Assembly: GCA_002633025.1 (NCBI GenBank)
Contig: NMRB01000862.1
Location: 15,670-79,669, forward strand
Source of the DNA: Notospermus geniculatus
Taxonomy: Eukaryota; Nemertea; Pilidiophora; Heteronemertea; Lineidae
DNA: 64,000 nt
Reading direction: 5' to 3'
The position numbers and the translations under genes are program-made. The first letter of the stretch is position 1, and every line of letters begins with the position of its first letter. Positions 21,942 through 34,559 of the stretch are shown piece after piece. The notes below the pieces were generated by a model. The model worked only from the letters and a program-made list of their open reading frames with translations. It was not told the origin of the DNA and did no database searches.

Positions 21942-23149
21942 CATGTACATCCACGTGTACATGTACATGCTCATATACATGTACTAGCAGATCAACGACA
22001 CTCAGGCGCAAACAAGAAAATCATTTCCGTCTATTCATTCATACCTTCTTCTGCATAAGACGGCAACCGAACACCTCAGAGACCTCCTCTCTCTTTATGC
22101 AGGTTCCTTTCTTTCGACTCAGTTGGCAGAGAATATCGTGCTGTTGTGGCCACAGGTTCATAGTAACACAACCCAAAAGTGCGCACATGACTGCACATCC
22201 AATATTTGTTGATGTTCGAACGTTTGCAACACCCGCTTCTATAAATGCGTAATTGTCGACGAAGTACTTGTAAAAAAGGTCCTGATTCCCCATCTTCGGC
22301 GAAAGGAAGATTGTAAATTAGCACCTAATAATGCATCCTCCCTAATGTTCTACAGCCGAAGGAGACATAGCTAATCTTCTCATATTCTACTCTGGTATAT
22401 TATAAATTTTGGGCAATCAAGCGTAGCATTTTCTGGGCCAAGAGCTTTTTCTCCTGCAAGCTATTTTTAGAAAGTGATCCCTGGTAGGATTACAGCTTAA
22501 TCAAACATTATTGTCTTGAGGAGGGGCACATTTCCATGAGGTGTGATTTTTACTGTTGATCTTTTGAATGGTATTCACACATGCAAACTCACTGTAGAAA
22601 TATGTTGTAGTAGTGCTGTTCTGGCAATATATGTAGGGGATGGAGGAGAAAGTGGTGATCTACACAATAACGCACACAACAAGATTGGTTGATGTGCGAA
22701 ACTTCTGCTCTTTTGGTACAATATTTACAATTTTGGAGCAAGAGTAGGCCCTATACAGGCTTTTTACTTTAGAAGAAGCAAAAGCCTCTAAACAATATTT
22801 TTACCATACAAGTTATATTTACAAGATAATGGCGATTGAAAATTATTTACAAGTTATAAGTTGATTGATGAAGAGTTAACAATTACTCCCTGCGAGAAAC
22901 ACATCTCATTTAGATACAAGCTGGGCCTGTGATTGTTCAAATGGAAACTTTGGAACCTGTCACTTCGATTCTGGCTTCGACCCATTCTTAATTATAATGT
23001 GATAAAAGGGCCCAAGTGTTGGTTCTTTCTGTTTGCTGCAACCACCTTAGAAACCCACACATTGAAATGTCCTAGCCACAGGGACTTGAGGCATGCATGG
23101 CAGGGGTGGTGGGTGTTTCCGAGGTCCAAAAGCACCCACGGACAGTGTC
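21942..23149. other. No gene seen
   Basis: The frames at 22039-22324 on the minus strand and 22933 onward on the plus strand have no domain or splice support. TACATGTACATG palindromes cluster at 21940-21985. Confidence 0.4.
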
Positions 23150-23345
23150 CTGACCCCCGGGGTAAAATACCCCAGAAATATGTATATATACATATTTCTG
23201 GGGTAAAATTTTACCCCCGGGGTAAAATACCCCAGAAATATATACATATNTGCCCCCCCCCCCCCCTCCATACGGCTACGATCACAAGTAGGGCCTACCG
23301 TTGTTTGATTCTGGGCTGTTTTCATTCTTTTCGGAACACCCTGTA
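23150..23345. repeat. Palindrome block with single N and a lone mariner end
   Basis: TACCCCAGAAATATGTATA and its inverse (23168-23206) are followed by a second CCCCGGGGTAAAATACCCCA and a C-run. One N stands at 23250. CGGAACACCCTGTA near 23335 resembles a single Tc1/mariner terminus. Confidence 0.6.
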
Positions 23346-23589
23346 TACCACGGCATTTTGCACACAGAAGATTCGCCCGAGTGATTATCGACCAATTCAC
23401 TTTGATCGCTAGAAAGTGACCAGGCGTGCAACAGCGAGCGATTGGTCGGTCATTGATCGCGCGAAAAAAGACTCACTGCATAATAGTGAACGGGGCGTGA
23501 ATTTTGTTTGGAGTGTTTTGATGTTTTAGAAGCGATTCTAGGTTATCTCCTCATTTAGTTAAACGTAGTCTTGTTTAAAGAGTAAAATG

Positions 23590-24430
23590 ACCGCTTATAT
23601 CTCAGCTAGTATCGAAGGTTTCAACCTCAACTTGTTGACGTGTTATGTTATGCCCTTTAATGTTGTTAAAAGGATCACATACGAAATTGAGGGTTTGTGA
23701 CAAAATATCACTAAAATACCATGAAAATATCAATCTCAAAAAACCTCATTTTTCAAAAAAAATCCGAATTTAGAATTTAAAATCAGCGTGATATCATTCA
23801 CCAGTCGATCCTATGAGTTCCGGTGAAGAAACTTTTCAAAAATCGTTTCTCATTTTTCAGATATAATACATGTATCAGAATATCATCAGTTTTTATGAAT
23901 TTGATATTTTGCCAAATTTGATAGTTCCCATATTTTTCTCTCGTCAACAGTCACTCATCATCATAATATAAATTATCATCATAATATAAATTCATGCTGA
24001 TTATTCCATCATTTTTACTTCAACGACGGAGAATTTAACGAAAGTCTTAAAATGCCCCAAAAATATGGCATGTTTTTCTGATGATATTTTGATATTTCTT
24101 GAAAACGACAAGAGATTTTTCGAAACTTTTTTCATAGAATTTATTGCAAATCACCAGAGATTAATATCAAGCAAATTTTGAAATGAAAATTGGTGATTTT
24201 AAAAATTGTGTTTTTTAAAGTGCGTCTTTTTTTCAACATACCACAAAGTGTATGTAATAGCGCGTGTTTTGCAGCATATTTTGCATTTTTAAAGTTGCAA
24301 TTCTACCAAGCCATGGCATGCTCAAACTTGAAAAACCTGTTTTTGATACCACTTTTGAAATCAAATTTTGATATGTTTTTCAAAATAAGTACACTGATAA
24401 GATTCTGGGGTGATGGAGTATAAAGATCAA
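23590..24430. other. AT-rich segment with AAAATATC motifs, no gene
   Basis: Repeated GATATTTTGATATTT and AAAATATC words, also seen at 19400-19700, 21300-21500 and 32090-32330. Open frames such as 24190-24423 are Phe/Leu-rich by composition. Confidence 0.45.
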
Positions 24431-25280
24431 AGTGTCATAAAAACAAAAAATTATTCTGAAATGTTGACCAGGTCATAAATGAATTTAGGTTAGAAGTTCA
24501 GTTCAGGATTGGGTGAGGGTGAATTCACGGTTGACTGCCCAATCTGTATAATATACCAGAGTACTTTCCAGGCTGCAAAGCTAAAAAAATTGTTGGTCTG
24601 AAGCAAACGGAAGTTTTAGCAAATGTCACTGGCATGACAGCGCAATGTAGATGACGCAACGTAGAAAAACGATAGTTGTTTTCCGCTATGAACATGCGCC
24701 TCGAGGCATTTTGTCTAGTTGTGTACATGAACGTATATAATAGGATGTGCGCTACAAATAAAGAGGAGACATATTTTCACATCAGGTAATACATGCGGTG
24801 ACAAATATTGCTGACTGATAGAATGTAAAAAGGAATGAATGATATTTTTCACGCATCGTGGATTTACACTCACCTTCCACGATATGGACTAGGCTACAGA
24901 CAGTCCTTTTATCCTCTTTGATGTGGTCTTAGCCATCGATGTTTTAATATTCGTTTTATTTTCAACAGGAAATCGAGATTATCACATCTAGGGCCTATAA
25001 AAGCAAAGAATTTGGGTGTACTTGGAAAACATCTTATCTCAGTTCATCTAATATCCTTCTAATACAATATAGTTACGACATATGCTTGGAGGTAATTCTT
25101 CATGAGCGATTAAATAAATTGTCGGATTGGTCAATTAGACTATGTGGTGATGGAAATTAACAACAAAGCCATGATACTCCAGGCATAGGACTCCAGTGGA
25201 TTGAGTATTGGAAGGATGCAATCCATCGCAAAAGCCGTCTTAGTCCAGTTTTGTTCCCTCGTTGCGGTAAAAGTGGAAAT
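24431..25280. other. No gene seen
   Basis: No recognisable domain. A minus frame from 25472 overlaps the inverted duplication described next. Confidence 0.4.
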
Positions 25281-25688
25281 AGAGAGGATGCGCAGCTTTC
25301 CGACTCCGATTCCGACTTCAACTACGAGAGTGAACTGCAGTCCGCTATGGACATCCTTGATAAAAACGATTTGATAGACGTTTGTAAATCGTAAAATGCC
25401 ATAACTTTGTGGCAGAATAATTTTGACTCGTAATCGGAAGTGCGCATAAATCGCAAATATCATAGTCGTCATGGCCGTGTCTCAAAGTCGTAACGACTGG
25501 GATTACGACTTCAATATTCATTATTTATCCGCACTTCCGATTTATAAGGCGAATTTTTTCTGCCTTCAATTTATGATGTTTGACGAATTGAAAACTTACA
25601 TCACATCGTTTTTATCAAGGATGTCCATAGCGGACTGCAATTCATTCTCGTAGTTGAAGTCGGAGTCGGAAAGCTGCGCATCCTCTCT
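25281..25688. repeat. Inverted duplication of an exon-like acidic segment
   Basis: Left arm 25281-25370 and right arm 25604-25688 are complements, differing by six bases of indel plus substitutions. Read outward-in, each arm encodes EDAQLSDSD...NYE and LQSAMDILDKND. In the right arm (minus strand) this is followed by a good donor, GATGTAAGT. A second, weaker inverted pair (AATCGGAAGTGCG) sits inside. The protein segment is acidic and unlike other frames here, so it may be a captured or duplicated host exon. Confidence 0.6.
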
Positions 25689-25699
25689 AATGATTGACC

Positions 25700-25945
25700 A
25701 AACAACGTTACCAGTTGGCTTGATTCATCGTGACATCCAAAAATCGTTTTTTTCTTCTTCCAAACAACATTTTTACTGGCATTTACTGTTTGCAGATTCA
25801 ATACTGATCCAATATATACCATCTCCCGCCATTTTGGCACATTTCCTGATTCATTTCCTTGTTTCTTATTCGATTTTGTCTCCAAAACAACGTTTTTTTG
25901 CTGGCGTTTGTGACCTACAAAATCGTTTATGACCCATACCATTTC
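25700..25945 (-). other. Minus open frame with an imperfect internal duplication
   Basis: CCAGCAAAAAAACGTTGTTT and CCAGTAAAAATGTTGTTT recur about 118 bp apart, next to ATGGCGGGAAATGGTAT and ATGGCGGGAGATGGTAT. The open frame shows no domain. Confidence 0.35.
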
Positions 25946-27755
25946 CCGCCATTCTGAAGGGTTGTTTATGCATCACGCCACTTAAAAAAGTATGATTCTC
26001 AGTGGCCGTAAGCATAAAACATCTTAATCCTTAGTTGCTGAGGAAATTCCTGAACATTTTACTTAAAACCGCTTACACCACAAGGGATAACCCAAGGCAT
26101 TGGACCTCAAGTTTCTTAAGGGACCTTAAGATTAGGGTTGATTCGAAGGAATTCCCTAGTGTTTATGCATACATGTAAGAAAAGGACAATTCTAAGGACA
26201 AAGCTTAAGAGAAATTAAATTCTTAGTAGATTTAAAGGAGCTCGACGTCCAAGTTTGTTTACAAACATTGGCCAGCAAACTAGTTTTATTCCTTCGTGAA
26301 GGTGGCAGGACCAGTAGCGCCGTGATCGTTAGACTGGTGCCCGGTCCAATGCAACTAACTCATATGGAGATGTGTGTACCACATACACACGGCTACGTGC
26401 GAGTCGACAATGTTTGTTTACAGTGTCTGATGATGTGTTATGATGACAAGCGATATGGACTGTTGCCTTTAGAGTAATAAAACGCTGAATACGTCAACCG
26501 TCATTTTGTTGTTTTTTATTTGTAAATATTTTATAGTACATGTAAATGATGAATGATTAAAACTTAGGGCCCAGCTAGCTTTTCATGCCAAATCAAAATT
26601 TTGTTCATTCAATCGTCATTGTGTGAGTCATCTATGGGCGGTTATTTCCGCAAAAAATCTAAGTCTGATAACGTTTAAAAACGCATGTCCGATAATTTTA
26701 ACGTATCCGATAATTTGTCCGTAGAAAGCTTACGTGTCTCGTGGAAATCAGTATGTAACTAACGAGGCGCAGATCTATAACTGGCGAGCGATGTATCTAT
26801 AACCATGATAATTTGTGCCTGGTGAGCGACGTGTAGCTGGTGAGGGATGTAGCCACTCCAGTCCAGACCAGAGTCCCAGAAGGCAGGCCTGCCCAGCCTT
26901 TTTGGCTTCAGTCCAAGCATGCCAAGTCGGCTCATGATTCAACACTGTGTTCTTGCTGGTGTGGGCCTGATCAGACATTTCAACAGTTCAGTAATTATAA
27001 TTACTCCAAGGCCTAAGCTACTAGGCCTAGGCCTATATAGGTTTCGCTAGGGCCCACCATCTGACCATTGGTCTTGGCTTTACCATGCCTCCGGCAGTGC
27101 ACAGTGGTGTAATATTTTTGACTGCCCACCATTTCCCAGTGCCTCCAAACAATGACAGGAATGATTGGGTCTGTGTTCATTGAGTCCCAACGCACCAGAC
27201 GATGTAAAGCATGCACAATGACCTGCTGATATGGGACTGAGGGCCATGTCGATTTAGACTCATTTACAATGAGCGTGGGCAAACGTTGGCTCTGGCTGAA
27301 AGTGGTGCACACTGTTTTTTGACAATATGTCATGTCTGAAGTTTCAGTTTCAATTTTCAGTCTCATGGTGTGATTGTGAGTTCACATTGGACGTTACCAA
27401 TACTGAGTTTTATTTATAATGATGAGAAAAACATTCCAGTGTGTCCTCAAACTACTTTCAAGCACCAATTACAGAGAAAAGGCAAAATTATTAGGAAAGA
27501 AGGCAAAATGTACATAAATGTAGTTGACATGCAAATCAATGGCAACGGCATGCTAATTTCTGAGTGAACAGCTTTCATGAACACACCAATTTCCCCAAAA
27601 TTGGCGTCCAGATGGATCAAATGTTTTGGGTAACAAGAACAAGAGATACCACATGCAACGCTCATACTTTGGCTCAACCAATTATAGCAGACACTACAGC
27701 CCCGTGTTGCAGAAAAAATGGAACTGCAATTACGTTTTTGAAAATTTAGAATAAC
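25946..27755. other. No gene seen; one short ORF with repeat context
   Basis: GGAGCTCGACGTCCAAG at 26237 matches, inverted, GGACGTCCAGCTCC at 33527, and both are near a GGTGGCAG segment. A 70-codon frame (26268-26477) follows, ending at TAATAAAA. CTATGGGCGGTTATTTCCGC at 26633 resembles the outer end of the 47986/54477 arms. No protein is recognised. Confidence 0.4.
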
Positions 27756-28431
27756 GGTAGTCTGTAGTTTCCGGAAAGCTGGGAACCTGGAAAGCTGGAA
27801 AGTTGGAAAATACCAGAAAGTGTTAAATTGTAGAAAAAGGATTACATACAACGGAATGTGCGAACTTCTTACATCACAGCAGTATGATCAGTGAACAAAT
27901 AAATCATAGCTGCTATCCTAGCTTGGCACTCATCGTTTTAGTTATTAACAAACGCGAAAGTACCTTCCTGCGGCCCACCTACAGTTTTGTTGGTTCGCCT
28001 TTCAGATGAAACCAAGGCTACTACCTTAGTTTGCACAAGACGGCAGAAGTGGACTCGGAGGAACATCCATACTTCGACATTTGTTCAGTAATTTTTAGCA
28101 TTTTTCTTAATCAAAAGCGCATATTCGTGTCGTTTAGGAGCATTTTCAGATCAGCCAATCTCAATCCCGAATCCGCGGCCTGTTCTCTGCCATGCTATCG
28201 TAACAGAGTGGTCACAATGCATCATGTCAGCATCTGATTCGCACCACAGAAATCGCCATATTTACCTGGTGACGACGACCACAGCACATGACAACAACAA
28301 ACTTCGAACACCACCAGGATCATTCCATCGGGATATTCCAGATTTTATACTGATCCTTTAGGATTCCCCACACTTTCCAGCTTTCCAACATACTTTCCAG
28401 GTTTCCAGCTTTCCGGAAACTACAGACTACC
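27756..28431. mobile_element. Foldback element, 676 bp
   Basis: GGTAGTCTGTAGTTTCCGGA and about 35 further bases are inverted at 28376-28431. Arms hold GGAAAGCTGGAAAG repeats. The 9-bp flanks TAGAATAAC and AAATATAAC agree at six of nine positions, possibly a decayed 9-bp duplication. Confidence 0.8.
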
Positions 28432-28772
28432 AAATATAACAGTAAGGAAGAAACTTATCAACCTACAAGTTAGTGCAGCATATTGACATGATTACTAACA
28501 GAGAGTTGGTCGCATGAGGGTCCTAATTTGGCATCAATTTTGAAGTAAATTTCATCAATGGCAACCATGGCAACATTTGATCTACAGTTCATGAGTTCCC
28601 GGGATGAGTTCATTGTTACTAGCACCACCTCTTGTACAGTGGCTGTACTGTTTGTAATAGCAAGGTGCCTCCAGGGTCCCTTTCATGCCTTTGAAGTTCA
28701 AGGGCAGCAGATAACACAAGTCGCTAGCTTCAGTGGAGTAGACGTAACTTGTGCAGGGGTCTCAGGGACCTT

Positions 28773-28906
28773 ATTCACAAAGCTCCGGTAACTTTAAGGG
28801 TACGCAAATCCTTTGTCTGGCTGATAGTGAACAATAGGTTGTCCGCAAAAGGACAATAGTTTGTGCACCTCCGTAAGTTATGGAAGCTTCGTGAATAAGG
28901 TCCCTG
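28773..28906. mobile_element. Palindromic MITE, family F copy 1
   Basis: CAGGGACCTTATTCAC is inverted at the right end. The inner part pairs AGCTCCGGTAACTT with AAGTTATGGAAGCT. Copy 2 at 36880-37150 carries a nested insertion. Confidence 0.85.
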
Positions 28907-29129
28907 GAAATAAGAGTGGCATTTTATAGTCTAATGTAGGGGAAGAGGTGAATACCTACACACCATACCGGGTGCAAACAACACTCACTGACTTTCCCAG
29001 ATGAAATACTACATATGTATGCATATGATTGTTTATGATGGGGTTGTGATTGATTTTTTGCACAAGCTGATGACTTGTGCATTATTATGCACTGTACTCA
29101 AATCAGTTGAATTGCAGCTTACCATTCTA

Positions 29130-30101
29130 CACAGAGAAAAAAATCCATTTCGAATAGAGACAAAATTGTTTCAAAACGTGTTTGAAATACATCTTATCTC
29201 ATGTGGAGATTGAATTCATCTCAGGATGAGAGTTTCTGTTTCGGCTGGACACGATTTCATCTCTTAAAAATTAGGATACGTCATTTGTCTCCAGTAGAGA
29301 CTAACGTATCTAAGGCTGAAACAACGAGTACTCTAAAATCTCTCATCGAGATCACAGTTATCTCAGGATGAAAACCTACCATTTCAGCTGGATACGAACA
29401 TGTCTCATGATTATTTATTGAAATTTCAGCGATCTCGGGGTGAGATCTTTGTATCCAGTCGAGCAGCACATTGTCTCCAGTTGAGACTTATTCACCTCTA
29501 CCTGATAGTGATAGGATTTCAAATATGCATGGACGCAGTGCCCTTAAAGGATAGTTCCTTTAGGGGTAGGTCCCTTGTTGGGTTAGGGTTAGGGCTCAGT
29601 AAATGGCGTGTAATATAGACACTAACCCTAGCGAACCCACGGGGTCAAATTTGGCCCCACCTATTTGGTTTTCCGGATCACCCAGAGAAAATTTCCGAGG
29701 CCGAGTGTGTGCCCCCGTAGCGTAGTGGTTAGAGCGTAGGACTATGTAGGTTTAGTTAGCTAGCATGTAGGTATACACAGGTTCGAATCTGCGTAACGGC
29801 CACTATGCACTCTCTGCCAATACTTTTTTCTTTTATAATTTTTTTGCTGTTCCCGTTATATACAACCAATGCTGTTCTTTTGCAGTACTGCTGTTATATA
29901 TTTTTACAACACTGCTGTTTATTAAGAAGCAGTTGCCCATTTCACCAGACCATGAGACGATGATCGTCTTGACTAGAGATGGTAATATCTCGACATGAGA
30001 CGAAACATAATGTCTCAAATGGAGACAAAAACGTCACGCCCTGCGGACAAGCTGTTGGAGATGCGTTTTGTCTCCATTTGAAATGGATTTTTTTCTCTGT
30101 G
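29130..30101. mobile_element. TA-flanked TIR element, 972 bp
   Basis: CACAGAGAAAAAAATCCATTTC is inverted at the right end. TA occurs on both sides (29128-29129, 30102-30103). The interior carries several GTCTC/GAGAC motifs and the tRNA-like segment 29711-29803. It ends two bases before the target duplication of the next element. Confidence 0.8.
29711..29803 (+). repeat. tRNA-like pol III promoter segment (SINE head)
   Basis: TAGCGTAGTGGTTAGAGCG fits an A box and GGTTCGAATCT a B box. Spacing is too long for a normal tRNA, and the 5' GCCCCCG has no 3' partner, so this is a tRNA-derived repeat or pseudogene, not a functional tRNA. Confidence 0.55.
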
Positions 30102-30112
30102 TATCCACTACC

Positions 30113-30821
30113 GCCGAATCGGTTAATGTCGTCCTGGGTATAACAGAAATATACCCAGGTTCAATGTCGTCCTACAAATCTATACCCTGGGTATAGTTCG
30201 ATCTACAAAAGTATACCGAGGATTGGATACAGCACCTGAAGACGAGATTGTTCTTGCGAATGCCACATCACATGCACAAGCATGACAAGTCGAAAAACAT
30301 CGCTCTAGCGCCCGACACGACGGGCACCTCTTTAACATATCGTTCCGACATTCATCAGAGATTTTTTCATGCCGTTTATCGCCACTCAAATCCGCAATAG
30401 TACTCCCAGCACGGCTGATGTAATGTCGATGCGAACGTAGATGAACGCACGACACTGAACAAACATATGATACAGATCGGCTCTGTTCGTTTGCTCATTT
30501 CTTTGAAATTGTCACCGTAACATGCGGTAAGTTTGGACCATTGTGTTAAGACAAATGTTAACAGTTGACCCATGCTATTATGAGCACAAAAGCTGACAAT
30601 ACTGACTGGTATTTTGACGATGTTGAACTTGCAAAACTGCTGTCTTAGTTGAAGCGAGAAACAAAATGGCGGCCATCCATTCCTGACTCGTACCTAGGCT
30701 CAAAACTACGGTCCTGGGTATACTTTTGTAGATCGAACTATACCCAGGGTATAGTTTTGTAGGACGACATTGAACCTGGGTATATTTCTGTTATACCCAG
30801 GACGACATTAACCGATTCGGC
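30113..30821. mobile_element. Foldback element, 9-bp duplication, same TIR as 4891-5205
   Basis: GCCGAATCGGTTAATGTCGT at both ends in inverted orientation, with arms of about 100 bp rich in TACCCAGG. Flanks are TCCACTACC (30104-30112) and TCCACTACT (30822-30830). The 500-bp interior has no counterpart in the shorter element. A cysteine-rich minus frame (30180-30455) runs across arm and interior, and I do not interpret it as a gene. Confidence 0.9.
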
Positions 30822-30830
30822 TCCACTACT

Positions 30831-31480
30831 AGTACCTTACACAGTGGAGGAACATGTTTTTGGTATCTTACATTTATCTGATAAAAATCAACTCACCCTC
30901 ACTGGTTTAGTGTGACTGAACCATCAACCGCAGTCAGTGTAGGCTACTCTCACCATTTCCATATTACTATCACGACTACCAATGGGGCTATCCAGGGAAA
31001 ACTAAACCTCCAGATGGCTCTGCTGTACTATAAGTCCTAGTGTCACTGTTTGCAACATGGCAGAGTATGGAAAGTGGACTGTTCAGAAAATCAAACAGAG
31101 GAGCGTCACTTACAGGCGGAAACAGGCAGAAAAAGTGATCTAATCATTTTCAACCTCAGATGCCTCCATCATTGACGTAATCATCATATCAGATTTGATA
31201 TTTTGTCCATCACTCTCTTAGTGATGGCACAAATCGGCTCCTATAACCAGTTACTACCTAGAGCATAGAAACTACAGTTGTCAGTTGAGTCTGCATGCAG
31301 ACTCTGGAGTCTCCGCCACACGTCACACTATATATAATTAAGACAGCTGCCAATTTTGACCCGCAATTCCGCATGAAAGAACGAATGTAAGGTTTTATTG
31401 ATGAAGGTGACGTAAACTGAACCGGAAACTGTTTAATTGATGTATTTTAATCCACTCTGCTTCGCACAATTTGACTTTCA
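30831..31480. other. No gene seen
   Basis: Only short frames; CTCCGCCACACGTCACAC near 31310 shares CTCCGCC with the hairpin at 32002. Confidence 0.4.
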
Positions 31481-31536
31481 AGTGTCCGAGAATAGGGGAC
31501 ATTTTTCAGTGACGGCGGTCGTATTCTCGGACACCA
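31481..31536. repeat. Hairpin GTGTCCGAGAATA
   Basis: GTGTCCGAGAATA pairs with TATTCTCGGACAC across about 30 bases. A second hairpin, AGTCTCCGCC/GGCGGAGACT, lies at 32002-32038. Confidence 0.6.
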
Positions 31537-32296
31537 TCCCCATCCCGCCATGTCCTCGGACAGTTGTTTTTTGTGACCCAAATGTCAAAAGGAATTAGAG
31601 AATGCCGATCGGGAAATGGGGGATATGGGCCGATGACATGGAGAATATAAGCCGAGTTGGAGGCCTACACGTTCGTCATGTTCGTTAGCATCAGCATGTC
31701 GTCCATGTCGTCAGGCTGGGATCATACGGCAGTCGTGGCGCAAAACATCGTGGTAAACATCAGCATTATGGATAAATTAAACAACATACACCCAATGTGG
31801 AAATGAAATAATAGAAGTCACAAATGCCCACAGCAAAATATTTTATTAAAATATAGTTTCGTCAAAAATTCGTGTTATATCTTGACAAAATTACGACATT
31901 GCAAGGAGCCCGTGAAGCACTGCAGCGTGCACACACGCATAGGCACGTAAGCCTCCTGGAACGAGGTTGGTTTGCCGAGAAAGTTTCCTAGCTAACACAA
32001 GAGTCTCCGCCGGCCACTGCGTGGCGTGGCGGAGACTAACAAGTTCTACCCTTAGGTTTTTATACCCTAGAAATCAAATGAGCTGATTATTTTTGATCTG
32101 AGAAGTTTGGGTCATGGTGATATCGACGTTTGATATCACGAAATTTGATATTTTGAGATTACTTGCCACACTATGAACTGATCAACATGAAACAAGTCTA
32201 AATTTATGCCTGCTTATCCAAGGACAGGACTGTGGTAAAATTCTCAGCCTCATGTGTCCGGGTGATTGAGATATCATGAGATTTTGATATTTTCAA

Positions 32297-32546
32297 ACTT
32301 GATAATTTGCAATATCTCTGCCCGTGGTTGAGGTAGAGACATGATATCACCCACACTTAGGTTATTGAGCATGCCCATTTCGATTATGCAATGACCTTGA
32401 TGATCAGGTCAATGTCAAACTTGATAATTTCAAATGTATCTGTCTGTGGTAGCAGTGGAGGTTTGATAAAACCCATACCGGTATTTAAGTTATTTAGGAT
32501 GCCAATTTCGATTATGTAATAACCCTGATGATCATAGGTCAAGGTC
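32297..32546. repeat. Tandem dimer, period about 122 bp, ending in TGACCT-type motifs
   Basis: CTTGATAATTTGCAA at 32298 recurs as CTTGATAATTTCAAA at 32420. Both units contain CCAATTTCGATTATGYAAT or a close match. The second unit ends in AGGTCAAGGTCAAGGTCAGA. Confidence 0.7.
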
Positions 32547-33089
32547 AAGGTCAGAGGTCAAGGTCAAACTTCCCAAAGAACTGATAAACAATGAAACTCA
32601 CTGAACAGAAAGTGGATAGTATAACTTATAGTACAGTAGAGACCCCTATTATCGAGCGTTTGAAGTACCGGTATATTCTGGATAGCCCCATTCATGGCAT
32701 TCAAATCCTGTTGAAATTTAGGTGAAAATAAAACACAATACCGGTATACATGTATTTCTGATATTAGTAATTGATGGCATCACTTGGCTCAAATCACAAA
32801 ATGCACCTGTGTACATCACACATGCTGCAGGCAGTATGAAAAGAATGAAGATGTTCCAATTCACCTGTAATTTTTATATTTTTGGCACATGATGTACTGA
32901 ACATACATGTACCTACAAAGACAACTAGGAGGTAGACGTCAAAGATTTCAAGTTAGCAGCAAATACTGTTTGTGAATCATCGTCTGCAATATCTTGGAGC
33001 CCTTCCGTATTATTATTGTCTGCATTTAGTTGCTGTTTTTAACCCTAAAGAATGCAAAGTATGGGATAAATTAATAATACATAAAACAC

Positions 33090-33400
33090 TACAGGGCCTA
33101 GATGTAGGGCCTACGACATAGGCCACTTCGAGCCTAGGCTTGCTTAGGCTACCACTCCACTGGCTTGCGGTAGGTAGGCTAGGCATCCGGTATAAAAGCC
33201 TAGGCAATTCAGTCAAGTAGGCCTAGGCCCTACCGGTCGGTCATGCCTCATGGGATGGCCCCATCCCATGCCGGTATGAAGCCGAACATGCCGAAGGCAG
33301 GCAGGCAGGCCTACCTACCTAGGCTATAATCCATGCTAGGCCGAATTATTATTTATTTAGGGGCCTAGGCCTACCCTAGCTACTTTTTGTAAACACAAAA
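33090..33400. repeat. AGGCCTA-rich stretch
   Basis: At least a dozen AGGCCTA/TAGGCCT words in 300 bases, with no coding signal. Confidence 0.6.
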
Positions 33401-34060
33401 AACACAACAGTCATGACAGTCTCCATTTTCAGTGATCGTAGACTGGTTCCCTAACCACGCAGCGTCTGCGGTGCTGCCACCTATTGTCGGTGATATGTAC
33501 TCAAGTGGATGTCGTGTTTACAGCTTGGACGTCCAGCTCCTTTAAGGGAGATCTTACACATAAGATGTCCCATTTTCCCATATTACCAGAAGAAATTTTT
33601 TTATCCCGTACCTAAAGTTTCCGTGAATGCGATTGGCTCACACCGCACACGTGACCATAAGGAATTTTGGCATGTCGACCGCTCTGACGTCACCAAAGGT
33701 GCGACATTAATTTCATGAAATATCGACCGGCAATGGCCGCCGCTTTTTTTCTCTCTCTCGGTTCGCAAGTTTGAACGTCCATAGAACAAATGCATACTCT
33801 TCAAACGGAAAAATACCACTCACAATCTCATTTCTTGGCAGTAAGCAGTAGCCTTGATGCAAAATGGTTAACACAATGCGTCCCAAACCAGCGTTTGAAA
33901 CACTAGGCCGGAGCCAGTCGGCACACCTCAGTCATGTCAGTCCAGTGCGGACGGCGTACGCCTATCCACTGTGACGCAATGCATCACGTCGCTTGATAAG
34001 TGATTCTAATTTTTCATAAAAGAAATTGTTTTCAATCAACTCGACTTTCGGTACGGGATA
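33401..34060. other. No gene seen
   Basis: Contains a partial inverse match to 26237-26262 (CTTGGACGTCCAGCTCC). No recognised frame. Confidence 0.4.
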
Positions 34061-34094
34061 AAAAATGTTGCCCTCCATGGAGGGCAACATTTTT
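34061..34094. repeat. Perfect 34-bp palindrome
   Basis: AAAAATGTTGCCCTCCA and its exact complement, with no spacer. Confidence 0.9.
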
Positions 34095-34214
34095 CTAATC
34101 CTGTTTGATGTGATTTTATTTTAATGATTCTCCTCATGCTGCTTCATTGCGAGATTAGATTCATTTACTAATGAAGTAACACAATTGATCAATTATAAAA
34201 AATCACTTTAACCG

Positions 34215-34559
34215 GTGATTCTTAATTTTGGCTATTGGACATTGTATAATGTAAACACAATGGATGCACACGACGAACTTACCGTACACCTCCAACCTGA
34301 TTCCACTCATTTCTCAACCAAAGTCGAGATATTGCTCCACATAGCCTTTGGAGTCGTCATGTTTGGAAAGTGTTGTTGTATTGCCTTTATATTTTTCAGT
34401 CATCTCTTCATAAAATCGATTTCAAAGAACATGCAATTGTTATACGAGTCAGTTGTATACAAGTATTTTATTAGTATCAATAAAGACAAAAACCGTGAAC
34501 TTTACAGTTTAGTTTGTTTGAATCATAGTATAATAACTGACACGTTACATGCAGTGTAA
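34215..34559 (+). other. Open frame of 114 codons with a hydrophobic segment
   Basis: Begins with ATG; residues about 44-68 form a plausible membrane helix (LLHIAFGVVMFGKCCCIAFI). It is followed by AT-rich DNA. No family is recognised and no splice or promoter evidence is visible; it could be chance. Confidence 0.2.

Noticed and set aside
22933-23412. 159-codon plus frame
   Set aside because: Runs through a palindrome, a C-run and an N; no domain.
29570-29600. Telomere-like TTAGGGTTAGGG
   Set aside because: Only two units inside ordinary sequence; no array.
30180-30455. Cys-rich 91-codon minus frame as a small secreted protein
   Set aside because: No signal peptide, and it begins and ends within foldback sequence.
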